Below, piece after piece: positions 44,136 to 56,679 of a DNA stretch of 64,000 nt. Every line of letters starts with the position of its first letter. The first letter of the stretch is position 1. Where the stretch lies: assembly GCA_002270565.1 (NCBI GenBank), contig NQMI01000005.1, positions 434,001 to 498,000 on the forward strand, given 5' to 3'. The stretch is from Stenocarpella maydis. Its lineage: Eukaryota > Ascomycota > Sordariomycetes > Diaporthales > Diaporthaceae. The translations under genes were made by a program, and so were the position numbers. Under the pieces are notes generated by a model. That model made no database searches. It saw nothing but the letters and a program-made list of their open reading frames with translations, and was not told the origin of the DNA.

Positions 44136-47100
44136 TCATGTCCCATGTGGCCCTGTTTCTGTAAGTGACCGGACAATTCTATCTCTTTCTTCACCCTCTT
44201 CCTCAGTTTTGGGCCTAAACTCCCTGCACAGCCGCAAGACCGATGCCACGCTAGGAATCCTGCCCCCGATGTCGAAGCTGGCGGTCATATCCCAATCTGG
44301 TATGTCTGGATCGTCGTCGTCATCGATCCTCGGGCGCTTGGGGCTGCCGCCAGGTCCGCTGTTGCCGTCTTCGTCGTCGATCCCGGCAGCCTCGGCTGAA
44401 CGCTTTCTGCCGCCCGACGACGGGACGCCGGATTGGTCCGGGGAGCGGTGCTCGACACCTCCAGGGCTGTCGACGGAGCTGCCAGATGTGTAGGAGGGGA
44501 GTGACTCCGGGTTCGTTGTATTGTAATTCTTTCTTTTGCGCTTCGCCGCACCTGCGTCGGCCCCTGTGGACGTGGGTGCTCCTGTGGTCCTGGGTGCCAT
44601 CGCAGTGATGCCTCCGCCTGTGTTTGTCGCTGTGGCCTGCCTCTTGGGAGAGCGGCTGCCAGCCGAGGCGCCTTCGTCTTGAGCGCGTTTCCCACTGCCA
44701 TCAGAGTGGGTGGTCATGCCTGGTGGATTGGGGACACCAGGTGCTGCTGGAAGATTTTGGGCGTTGCCCCCAGGCGCGTCTCCTCCTTGGGCTCCTTGGG
44801 CGCCCGGTTGGTTCTTACCACCATCACCACCACCAGAATTATCGCCACCATCACCACCATCATCGTGATCACCACCACCTCCTGGGCCACCACCACCGCC
44901 GGGGCCGGGACCGCCGCTTCCGCGCGGATCCCGTTGGCGCTGCTGAGTCGATGCGGACCGGGGTTCCACTCTAAGAGGAACAGCCGGCATATCATCTAGC
45001 TCTGCAACGACCTGGACGTCATCGGCCCTGAGCTCAAAGTTGACCTCAAACTCAACCCAGTTCGTGAACTCGGGGAGCCCCTGGATCCCTCCGCCCTCAC
45101 CCTCCGGCCCCGCGAGCTCGACACGGACCCTGCGCGTCTGCCTGGCCTCGTCCCGGGGGTAGACAAACACGGTGCGCATGAGCGTCGTCTCCCGCCTGTC
45201 GAGCTCCGGCGCCACCGGGATCCACCACTCCTCCGCCTGGTGGCCGGCATCGTCTCCGCCCTCGCCCTGCCCGGGGCGCGGGGCCCGCACCTCGACCCGC
45301 AGTGCTCGGTGAGGCGTGCCATGCCCGTTGCGCCTGCCCTCTTCCGGCAGAGACGCTTGGCCGTTGAGGGGGCAGCCGCAGCCTCTTGACTCGAGCTGCT
45401 CGATGAGCCTCTCCAGGGCCTGGATTCCTTCCACCAGGTTTGCGTCTGCCTCATCTTCGGCGCTCCCTTGTCCACCTGCAGAGCCTTGTTGGGGTCCCGA
45501 GCCGCCTGCCGCCTGCCGTGCCAGCTGCTCGTCCTCGTCATGTCTGCTCCTATCATCGTCGATGACTACTTGCGCTAGGTCTTTCTTAGTCGCGACTCCT
45601 CTTCCCCGCTGTCTTGTCGGCCTTGTCAAGTTACGTTCCCTTATCGCTTGCGTGATCCAATCTTTATTGTAGGCCTCCCACTCCTGCGGTTGTGTGGTAT
45701 CAAAATTGCGCCTGAGTTGAGCAACACTTGTACCGGAGGGCACCTTGCGGTCGGGTAACTTGCCAAATACAGATCTATACTGCCTGTCAAACTCCGACCT
45801 CTCCCAGGTTTCAGCGTCCCGCAGGTCAGCATCCAGATTGGCCACATAGCTGAATTCCCCGGGTCCACCACCTAGAGGCCCTCGAGGCCAGCGGACGGCA
45901 GCGCCACCAGCATTGTTACTGCCGCCCGGGTTCTGTTGGTTGGCGCCGGGCTGTTGATTACCGCTTCCGGGATTTCCGCCCTCCGCGCCGTCGTCCTGTG
46001 CTGTTCCTGCTCCATGGTGAGTCGCGGCCCTGCCTGCTTGAGCGCGGGGCCCTCCACAGTTGCAGCGCCCTTGCGGCTGCAGAGCCGCGCCCTGGGTGGC
46101 TCCGCGGTAGCGGGTAGGCCTAAACCGTACATTTACTCGCCGCGGCTCAGAATGGGTGTCTGCGCGCTGTCGCCTGCCCGCCCTCTGAGCCTCTATACGC
46201 TCAAGCGCTTGAGTATCCCTCGCATTTCGGGCTGCGGCAGTTCTTTGTGTCGCCGCCTCAGCCCGGCTTGGTCTCTCGGCGGCGTCAGCCCCAGCTTGTC
46301 TCTGTCTCTCGGCCTCGGCAGGGTCTCGGATTCCATCGCCAACAGGCGGCCGTTGCTGTCGGTCTCTGATGTAAAACAACATCCTGAGATGAAACCCACT
46401 TGTGATCTTGTCATTGATTGCTTGAAATCCGACGAGGTCAATCCGTGCTTGACCAGTCCGCCTTGCCCTCGGGTCCGAGCTCAGTTGTTGTTCGTTGTCA
46501 TCGAGAAGACACCAGTCATTATCAATGTCAGGACCACAGCGCACATAGCTTATATAGTGCCCACCATGGTCCGGGGGTCCCGTCCTGGCAGCCTGGCTGT
46601 TGCTGTCACCGGCTTCTGCCTGGAAAGCGTCTTGGTCGGTCTCGACACCACACCATAAGATTACGGCTTGTAGTGTGTAGTTGGCCAAACCCTTGTCCTC
46701 ATCCCTGTCGCATATGTTTGATAGATCAAGCCTCGGCCGAAGACTGGCGACTGACCTGGGCCAATTCATCACACCGTTAGATTGGAGTACCAAGACCTCT
46801 GGTAAATAGTGAAACTTGTGGAACGTGCCCATCTTGAGACCGTTCTGGCAATGAGGGCATAAATCTGAGATAGAATAGTCCGCGGTATACAAGGTATCGG
46901 AGATGGCATCCGCCACAGAACTTGATCCATTGGCAATATTGAACGCGTAGTTCCAGTTGTCTTGATCCGCTAGTGGCATCCGAGCTTTGCCCACCCGGCA
47001 ATTACAACCGTAAATCTGCCTGCGGACCAATTTGTGAGCAAACACTCGCATGTACAAGTTCCTAACTGCACTGTCCACAATGTTAGTTGCTTCTGCCCTT

Positions 47101-47935
47101 TCCTAAAACGAGAATCTTTTCGTATATTGAGTTTCGGGCGTCGCAATTACCTTTCTTCTCCCCTCAGCATTTCCCAGTCGCAGAGCCGAGGCATAAGTTC
47201 TTGAAAGAACTCATCCGTATCAAATTGAACATGAGGGTCCCTCCCAGGCAGGCTTGAGATGAAACCTTTTACCCCTCTGTGAAGCTGATCCTGTATCCCA
47301 GCACCTCTCGCATCCGTTTGTAAGAATGTCGTCCAAGCCCTGCTGGCTTGATCTCGGAAAATACTTTCATCCCCTCCCCGGAAGTGAATCGCTGAACGAA
47401 GTAGTGATCTATAAAGGTCTCCCCGATGCTGCTCTGGATCTGCATCTCCCCCATGTGTGAGATTATATGAGTTTTGGAGAAGGTTCACAAAATAGTCAAT
47501 AGTGAAAAGCGAGTGTAACACTGAATTGCGATAACACATGTTGCCACGGTTTTCCAAGGTATGTAGATTTGTACTTGGATTGATAGGGGGGTTGATCGGT
47601 GTGTTGAGCACACTAGAGCGAAGCTTTGATGATGTTAGCATTTATGGATGCCTCAAAGGTAATGAGAGAGAGCAATTGCAAGGAGATTGGTGATCGGGTG
47701 GTTGATTGTGCTTCATAACTCATCTAGCGCAGCAGAGTTTATCCACCTATGATCTGAACACTTCAAAGCTGTATTGAAGCAATAGGAAACTACTTACTAC
47801 ATCCTCTTCAAGAACTCCAGTCGGGTCGTCATTCTCGCCGGGAGGAGGTGTCCGCAGATCCCTCCGCCATCCAAAGCTATCATCACGTGGATAATAAGGA
47901 GTAATATCCTGAACTGGTGGCTGTGGTTGAGCCAT
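44136..47935 (-). CDS. Ubiquitin-specific protease with long disordered tail
   Basis: Three exons: 47935-47798, 47623-47151 and 47070-44136, giving 1181 aa. The first intron ends at an AAAG just after a perfect TGCTAAC branch site; the second runs GTAATT...ACAG. Phases agree. The Cys box is LENRGNMCYRNSVLHSLF (catalytic Cys about residue 76), and the His box is PPDHGGHYISYVRCG (His about 375), followed by WCLLDDN. A C-x-C...CPHC pair in between matches the USP zinc-finger positions. The enzyme should remove ubiquitin from proteins. After about residue 430 the protein is almost all low complexity: Arg/Gln/Ala-rich, then Gly/Asp-rich (a GGGG/GGDHDDGG-type run), and Ser/Pro-rich, with nuclear-signal-like GRKRS and SPKRQ/SPKRPR motifs. 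A short ordered island (FDRQYRSVFGKLPDR) interrupts it. The first 70 residues lack the usual USP extras. The tail is unlike common USPs, so this may be a fast-evolving lineage-specific paralogue. Confidence 0.85.
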
Positions 47936-48689
47936 AACTGCTATCCATTCCAGAGATCAAGATCCCCGGCTTGCTCGCAGGAGGAGTGTTGAGGAGTTGT
48001 GTTGGTTTCGACGAATTCAGAGAATGCACATATCAACTGTGCTATTAACCAAAGGTCATTTAGAGTTATTAGTTTTTACAAAACTGTAATGTCATTATCA
48101 AGCCTGGGGTGAGTACCTAAGTAGGTGGTTAATCATGCCAACAAAGCCTCTGCCCCGGAATTGGCAACAAAGGATGGCCAAGATTGTTTGAAAAGCTACA
48201 AAAAGATAATCCGCATGCGGAGGGATCAAAGTCTAGATTGTTCTTTTAACACTGAAACAGGAATATATACCAAGCTGCATAAGCAGAGTTTAAGGTAGTA
48301 ATTGTTAGGAAGCTGCCACCATAACCAGCTACACTAACAGACCAAAAGATCAAGTAATGACGGGTCTCCCCCATCACCTGGCATGTCCGCCTATAGCCCA
48401 GGGCACACACTACTCTAACAGTAATTAACTCTGCTCTATGGTTCCTGATATGTGCATAGGCTGCTTAGTTTGTACAAAACGTCTTTTATAGTATCAGATC
48501 TTATTTTCTTTATTTTCTTTTACGCCTTCCTATTATCTTTTCATTAATTTAAGAAATAAACTTCTTATAAGAAAGAAACTAAATAATATTAATGATATAA
48601 CTTAATTATATTCTAATATTAATGCTCTTTATTATAATAAGTTATTAAATAATCTTTATTATATAATAGTAATATATAATTATATATAT
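47936..48689. other. Intergenic region bordering the gypsy element
   Basis: About 750 bp: first the USP upstream region, then the second copy of the dispersed ~80-bp repeat, then rising AT content towards the gypsy LTR. I see no gene here. Confidence 0.5.
48325..48403 (+). repeat. Dispersed ~80-bp repeat, copy 2
   Basis: Direct-orientation partner of 10925-11000. Shared blocks are GACCAAAAGATCAAGTAATG, the ACGGGTCTCCCCC that follows, and later TCCGCCTATAGC. Here the hairpin arm has changed from CCCGTCA to CCCATCA, a RIP-type G-to-A change. Confidence 0.65.
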
Positions 48690-49150
48690 TTAAAAGAGTT
48701 TATGTAATGATTAAAGGGGTTTCTGAGTACATAAGCCTGAAAGATTAAGGATTTATATTTGGAATACATTATTAGGCAGTTATTAAGTAATACTATTAAA
48801 TAATAATAATCACTTAGCTATAAGGCTATCAAATATCAAGATTGAATACTTAGATTGATAACTAAAGAGTCTATTCTATAAAAACTATCTATTATAGTGA
48901 TAACTATATCCATATATATACTCTAACTCTTTAGTGGCTTGCAGGCTCGCACATTAAGCCATTAAGCCCATACGCAAGGCTTAATGCCTCATCTTACAAG
49001 CCGGCTTATATGGCTTGCAATCAAGCATTACGAGCCAGACCCTAACCCTAATAAGGGTATATTACTAATTGGATCAGGTAAGGCGCTCTTTTTGGGGTTT
49101 ATTCCCCAACCTGCAGGGTTATCTTCTATAGTAGTTAGCTACTAATATAT
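48690..49150 (-). repeat. Gypsy 3' LTR (lower-coordinate copy)
   Basis: The 48709-48933 part matches 56690-56912 well. The remainder (to about 49150) matches only in blocks, including CCTAACCCTA and a CCTGCAGGGTT stretch near the outer end. The middle differs completely from the upper LTR. Confidence 0.6.
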
Positions 49151-49357
49151 ATAGGTTTATAATATTATCTCCCTCCTTACTTCTTTTATCCTTAAAAGTA
49201 TTCTGTAAGTTATTTCTGTTTATTAATACCCTTATTCATGCCTTTTTAATCTATTATATCATCTGGAGTTAAGAATTCCTAAATTTCCAAATTATCCCAT
49301 TATTCCCAAAAGGTTAAGTAATATAATTCCTTATTATTTACCATTCTATAGAATACT

Positions 49358-49951
49358 TCTGATGAATATGTGCTATAAAATAGCATTCAGTTCAGCGTGT
49401 GTTTCGGCAGGGTCGCAGTGTGGTGCCCTGAGGCGAATTCGGACAATTGACAGTGGTCTGGACAACTTTGTATTGAATTAAGTTGGGCTTCTGTAAGCCC
49501 TCCTTATATACCCTCCGACCCTGTCTCACCCCTGGGCACGCTGCGGTAGGCTCTGGTGCAAATTTGCAAATGCCGGANAATTCGCCCTTCCAACACACCA
49601 TCTTTGGTTCCAAGCAGCCAGCCAACCATAGCCCTAGCAATGCCCAAATTAAGTACATACAAACTTCAGAAATCAAGCTATCTAATGCACTAAGTTATAT
49701 ACTTTTTGGGTAAGAAATAAGGGTAATGCAGAGGTCTGAATTAAGGTGCAAATGCAGGCCAAAATAATCGACTCACGGCCACCAAACTCATCTTGCGTCA
49801 CGCACGCACTGGGCGTACTTAGCGAAAATCGCCTGACTCGCAAGTCTAGGGTAACTCCTTGCTAGGAAGTCTAGGGTAACTCCTTACAACGAAGTCTAGG
49901 GTAACTCCTTGCACGGAGTACCAACGCCCTGCTAAGCGGTTCCGTTTAACA
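49358..49951 (-). mobile_element. Solo LTR, copy D (594 bp)
   Basis: Reverse-oriented member of the same family as copies A and C. A perfect 5-bp target duplication, ATACT, sits at 49353-49357 and 49952-49956. It contains the TATA region and the three 19-bp units, plus one ambiguous base (N at 49578). Balanced composition in an AT-rich host again indicates later insertion or escape from RIP. Confidence 0.9.
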
Positions 49952-49961
49952 ATACTATTAC

Positions 49962-50460
49962 TATGCGACCTTATTCTTCTTATAAGGCATAGGGTATTAA
50001 GAGCTACAAGGTCTTAAAGAAGGTCTCTAGTCATTATACTGAGTATATCTAGCAGCAGCAATCAAGATGCAATATCCTAGAACTAAACAATTCCAAGGAC
50101 CTTTTATATATCTCAGCTTAGCACTAAAAACTAGAGGATAAGATTAAAGAGTTAGAGGAGAAGCTCCTCTATTTACGCAAATAGAAGCATATATAGTATA
50201 AGTAGATATCTCGGGCTATTTATTAGGGTTTATTAAATTTAAATAAGTTGGATTATATAGAAAAGGAAGAAGCTAATGCTAAGTAGAGGCAAATTGCTGA
50301 GTAGTCTGCTAAGGTAGTTTACCAAAGTTCTACTAAGGAGGCTGGTGGGATAGTAGTATAGAAGGTATAGCTGCATTCTAAGGGTAAAGTAAGAGTTTTT
50401 AATTAAAGTTCCTTAATAGGTGATAGTACCGGTTGGTTTGAATTTGTAGGTACTGGTAGT
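49962..50460 (+). pseudogene. Possible DNA-transposon coding remnant
   Basis: A plus-strand frame reads KLEDKIKELEEKLLYLRK, a coiled-coil-like stretch, followed after a stop by KEEANAK, RQIAEQSAKVV and VQLHSKGKVRVF. It runs opposite to the gypsy coding strand, so it is probably part of another nested element. The text resembles the charged C-terminal tails of fungal Tc1/pogo-type transposases, but this is only a suggestion. Confidence 0.3.
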
Positions 50461-53400
50461 AAGGGTAGTAAAGGAAATGTGCCTATAGGTAGCTTATCTT
50501 AGTGCCTGATTTTATTATTAGGAATGGAACTTATTTGATTGTTATTTAATTGGTCCTGGGTTCTGGCTATCTTTGGCCTACTGGTTATACTGTATTATTC
50601 TGATCTTATTTTTCTATAACTAGTATTTGCTAGGGTGCGGGGTGCAGGTTTACTAGTATTTATTTAGGTGGTTTTTAGGCGTGATTAATATTTGGGTTAT
50701 AGTTTGAATAGGATAACTGGTACTAGTATAATTTTCTTTTAAGGTATTAACTAGTTACTGGCTTTTAATTATTCCTATTATAATTAATCTCTTATTAGTT
50801 GTTTTCCTTATTTTAGCTGTGAAGTCTGGGGTTTATTATATGGTTTTATTATGATATTGGTTTGTTATAACTCTTTATGTGTGGGGTTTTCAGGCTGTAT
50901 TCCTAGTTTCTAGGATTATTTTATGGTGGTTTGCATATGGTATTTTGTAAGTTTATTATAATAGTAAGTTAAGTTTTAAGCTGGTTCCTATATATTTTTA
51001 CTAGAGTTATAGCTTTTTTATTTAATGAGGTATTCTGTTATTCCTTAGTACTACCTTAAGTTTATAATATTCTCTACTTTATATTCCTTATTATATTTAT
51101 TAAGTGTTTTAATCTATATTTTAAGTTTTATATCCTTAGGTGCTAGTTCTAGGAGTGAAATGTAAAAGATTAGGTATTATTTTATTTCTTTAGGTAGTAA
51201 GAGTTTATAGTTAGTATTTAAAAGTTTTCTTGAAATTTTAAAGGGGCTGATTTTCTTGTAATCAAGCTTTTCATTAGGTTGCTTGGTTTTAATGTTTTGA
51301 TAAAGGAGGTAGACCTTATCTCCCTCCTTAAGAATTAGTCCCTTAATTCTCTTCTAATTTATATATTTTAATATTCATTCTTATATAAAAGAAAGTTCTG
51401 CTTGGATATCCTTTTAGATTTATCTGATTTATATTGCTTTTTATTCTGCTGATTCCATTAGGGTATTATCTGGTAGTAATTTGTAGTATGCCTAAGGTTT
51501 GTATCTGTAGAGTGTAAAGAAAGGTGACTGCTTAGTTGTGCTGGTAGTTGCGCTGTTGTAGGCAAACTGTGCTAATGGTAGTAGTTTAACCTAATTATCC
51601 TATAATTGGTTGATATAGTATTAGAGGTATTATTTTATAATCTGGTTGATTTATTCTGTTTATCTATTTATTTATAGATATACTATTATTAAGAGCTTAT
51701 ATCTTACTTTAAGTTACTTTATTAGTAACTTCTAAAAGTTTAATATAAAGAGCTTATCTCTATTTAAGATGATTTCATATAGTATTCCGTAATTACTTAT
51801 AATGATTCGTAAGAATATATATATAAGTTCTTCTATAGTGCTAGCTTCCTTATATAATATAAAGTATACATACTTGCTTAGTCTACAAAATACTACCAGA
51901 ATACTATTATACTATACTCCAGTTAAGGGTTCTCATAAGAGAGGTAGCTTAATAATGAAGTCTAGGCTGATGGATGACCATATGGCTATAGGTATCGGTA
52001 GGGGTTCTAATAATCCACATGGTTTGTATCTGGAGGCCTTATTTTTATTGTAGGAGTTGCATTTGCCAATAATATCTTAAACCTCGTTTTTAAGGTTGGG
52101 GATCCAGTAATTCTGCTGAATCCTTTTGATTATTGCTGTAATACCTTAGTGGCTATATGCTAGTGCTTTATGTATTTTTATAATTAACTTATCTTATTCT
52201 TTTGGATCAGTAGGGGTTTTTCTGGTTTTGAAGTTAACTCTAATTATAGCGTTAAGCTTGCGATTAAGAATAAGGCTTCTATTTTCTTAAGTTCTAAATA
52301 CTATCTATTCTATAGGTGAATCTTTATCCTAATAGTTGGGTCTTTAACTTAGTGCATCTGCTCTTATATTTTCAACTCCATTTATATGGATAACCTTAAT
52401 ATTAAATTTTAATAAGAACTCTATATATCTAACTTGCTGTTTGTTAAGAGTTTTAGTTGTTATAAAGGTTGTGAGATTCTTATAATCTGTATAGAGTTTG
52501 ATCTGCTTTTTAGCTCCTATAAGGTAGTGCTGCTATTCCTGGAATATATATATTATAGCTATAAATTCTTTATCTGGTGTAGTATATTGGGTTTCTAGTC
52601 TGTTAAACTTTTTACTAAAGTTTGTAATAATGTATGTCCTTCCTTAATTATCTTTTTAAATAAGTTCTCCGCCTGTAGCATTATCTAAGGAATCTGTATA
52701 GATTTCAAATTCCTTCTCTAGGTCTGCTTCCTTAAGTACAGGGTCTTCCATAACCTTGTCCTTAAGTATCTGGAAAGCTCATTATTTAGCATCTATCCAT
52801 CTAAAGGCATGATCCTTCTTAGTAAGGTCTGTTAATGGTTTCATGATGTTGCTATACTGTGTGATAAACTGTTGATAGAAGTTGGTGTATCCAAGGAATG
52901 CCCTAACATCCTTAATGTTTCCAGGGGTTGGCTATTCCTTAATTACTTTAACTTTTCCTTCTTGCATCTTAATTTTCCCTAGTTCAATTGTATACCCAAG
53001 GTAGTTTACTATTTATATATGCTAGTTGCATTTTTCCAGTTCTATTAGGAGATTAACATCTTGAAGTTTTTAGAGAACCTTTTTAATATATTTCTTATAA
53101 TTATTAAGGGTTTCTAAGAAGATGAGAATGTTGTTTAAGTAGGTAATAATAAAGATATTAAGGTATTTGCTTAGGACTTAGTTAATTATTTTCTAGAATG
53201 ATATAGGTATATTAGTTAATCTAAAAGGTATAACTGTTATCTTATAATATCTGTAGTGTGTCCTGAATGCTGTCTTCTATTCTTCTCCCTCTTTTATTCA
53301 GATAAGGTTATATTTATGCTTTAAGTTAAGTACTATAAACCATTTTGCTCCTCTAAGTTGATCCTATAGTTCCTTAATAAGCGGGAGAGGGTATTAATTT

Positions 53401-56400
53401 TTAATTGTGATGTTATTTAATTATTAGTAGTTAATATAAAGTTATAGCTTGCTATTCTTCTTTAGTATAAAGAGGATTAAGTATCCTGCTAATGATTATA
53501 ATGGCCTAATGAATTCCTTCTGGAGGTTTTTATTAAGGTATTCCCTAAGTGCTTTAAGTTATTCTTTATTGAGTCTGTAGATAGGCTTGAACTAGGGTAT
53601 TATTCTGGGTTTTAATGGTATTTTATAGTCCTATTGTGTGTATTATAGTAATATAGTATTAAGTTATTCCTGGAATACTTTCTTGAATTTATAATAGTTT
53701 TTTAGTATTTATATTAGTTTATTAGTCTTATCTCTTTCTCTCTCTTCTTTTAGGTAAAGGAGGTATTATTGTGTTTCCTGTATTATGTGCTAACTAGTTG
53801 TATTAGAGTGGTGATCTCTTGATTAGCTTTAATCCTCCTGTAAGGAGTCTGAGTGGCTTAATTCTTCTTTATTTTTTTAGAGCCCGGCCTTCTGCCTGTT
53901 CTTAGAGGTATTCATGGGTCTATTTGAGTGCGTTGCCTGTTCGCTGTCCTTAGTAATGTGACTCCTTCCCTTGCTATTAATTGCAACCTTCTTTTAGGGA
54001 ATAGCATTATCCTAAAAAATCTAGCTAGTAGTTTAATTAATTTAGGGATTATTCTTTCTTAACTAAGGTATTCCTAAGATTAATTAATGATTTGCTATCT
54101 TAGTAATGTTAAATAATAGTGATTCCATGTGGTTGTAAATCTGAATTAAGAGGGGATTAGTCTCTATATTAATAACTCTATTGCTATAAGATACTTTAGT
54201 TCTATCCACTATATTAAGTCTATAGGGTTCCCTTTTCTTATACTATAATAGGTAATATTCATTTACTATCTTTAGGGAAATAAAATTCCCTTATGCTCTA
54301 CTATTAATAAGTGCTAAGCATTATATATGTCCTAGCTCTACCTATACCATTAGGTGGCTGTAGTTGCTTGTTGTTGTGCACAAGTACCTCATAATATAGT
54401 TGGTTGCTACCTGAGGCTTTGTAGATAGCCCTTTTAGTTTTTTAACTATTTATCTGCAGTTAGGACCTCCTTAATATTCTTAAGATTTTGCTTTATAATG
54501 TTTTGTAATTCTTGTAGGTTATTAACCAGTTGTTGTATGCTATGATCTTGTTCTTTTATTATTATAGTTTTGAGTAGTAGCCCTTACTGCCTCAATAGAT
54601 GCCAGTCTTAAGCTTTATTAAGTATGTGCACCTTATAAGTTTGTTTGTTATAATTTGCCCATTCATTAGGGTTCTAGAGGCATTCCAAAGGTGTGCGGAA
54701 GTCCAGCCTTATTAGGGCGTATCCCGTCTTATCATGTTTTTAGTGCAGGTGCTAGTTCTTAAAATCATTGCGCTTGTATATATGTTTAACATTCTTGCCT
54801 AGATATCATTAGGGAAACTAGCTATGCTTGGTTTTCTCCCTTATATATTCCTTATATCCATCATAAATATAGGATACCTAAGAGATATCTTTATATTTGT
54901 TATGCGATAGATACACGTATCCTGCATCTCCTGGTCTCCTATATTCCTGGGTAGATTATTTTATAGTTTCTTTAAAAGGCCTTCTTATAATTATAACCGC
55001 TATAATATTAGTTCTTAGGGCTAGAAGGGGCGCTTATTCTAGATAGTCTTGCAATTCCTTCCACTAGGTTTATAGCGTAAGTAGGGCCTAAGGGATAAGC
55101 TTTCCTTCTATCCTGGGGTCAATCTATAGGAGCTCCTCCCTATTTCCTACTACTAGGGTTCTTCCCTGCTTTCCTAAAGTGTTCTTAGGAAACCATCCGG
55201 TAGCCTCCTTATTACTATAGTAAGTAGCATAGTTATTATTAAAGCAAGTTATCTAGCTAAGTAATGCATATGCCTTTCTAGGGTTCTGGGGATTCTTTAT
55301 TAGTAGGATAGGCTGCTATTATGCCTTATCTTTCTAATATTTTTTATATTAGGATTTAGTACATTAGAAGAAGTATAAACTATTATAAAGGTCTTCCTTA
55401 TTAGGGTTATAAAAGTTGCATCCTTCATCTGGGTCTTAATCTAAGTATACCTAATACTAGTTATATACTATTATTCTACAAATACAGTATTTATTTGCAA
55501 GTTCCCATTATAGTTTGGACCTGGGTAGCCCTCATGCATTGCAAGTGGCTATACTAGCTTAGCGGGTAGCTTTATTAGCTTGTTGGGTTTCTTTAGGTAC
55601 TAACTTCCAATCCCTATTTTTCTTTAGAGCCCAGCATTCTAAAGTGAAGTATCCTATCTTATTATAGTTATAATATTTAACATTTTTCTTATTCTTATAT
55701 TAAGCAACATCCAGTTCTATAGGTCCTGCATGCTATCCCTACTAAGTGCTTAACTTCTGATACTTCTTTCCCGTATTAGATTTATAATTATGGAATATAG
55801 TTCATTCAGAAGTTCATCCTTTCTTTTCCAAGCATCATTTATAGAATCTATTATCAATCTAAATAGCTATTTCCATATAGCATAAAAAATCATTAGGTTA
55901 GTTTATAACTTTACTAAGTTTATCCTTTACTTTATCCTTTAATCTATAATAGAATATGAATTTCTTTATATTATTAGTATAGTCAATTTTAGTATAGATT
56001 TACTGGAATTCTGCCATATAGTTGATCGCTAAACCGCACTATTTGCAATTCGCTAGGTCCTTTTCTGCCTGCTGTTCTTCATTTGGGTCCTGAAATAGGG
56101 ACCTAAGGGTATCCTTATAGCCTTTATAGCTACTGAAAATCTGCTGCATTTCAAGCTTACAGGCTTTAAATAATTCCATATTAATAAAGTTGGTTAGGTA
56201 GGGTTCAAACTAAGCTAAAGCTTATCCTTTAAGGAAAGAGGATGCATATATAACCCTTTTTCTACTAGACTATATATCTAAACTATAGAAGCACTAGTAG
56301 GCCCTAACTTATATTAGGTATGCCTAAAGTTATTTAGCAGTTCTATTATAGGGGGCTAGAGTATTAAGCTTAATATACTCTTTTATTTAAATTAGGATAT

Positions 56401-56679
56401 TAATAATATTAGCTCCAGCTCAGAGAGTAGTAATCTCCTATTAAAGCTATTCAACTTTTACATTATACTAAGCTTAACCTTTTATAAGGAGGCATAACTG
56501 CCCAACCTTATTAGCTAGTTTCTAGATACAATAGTCTATAGCCTCATTATTAGCAAGTTCATCCAGTTTATAAAGGAGGTTGCAAGTAGGGGTGGTCATT
56601 CCAGAGTCTAATACTATAAAGAGTTTTATATATAATATTGCTTAAAGTCTGCATAGCAATATATAAACAAGAGTTATTA

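Noticed and set aside
45936..46658. Plus-strand frame of 240 codons within the USP gene
   Set aside because: Antisense to the USP low-complexity tail; no motif or exon structure.
10925..48403. Starship-type giant transposon bounded by the direct ~80-bp repeats
   Set aside because: No tyrosine-recombinase (DUF3435) captain gene was seen near either end, and the interior is largely housekeeping-type genes. Kept only as a weak idea in the findings.
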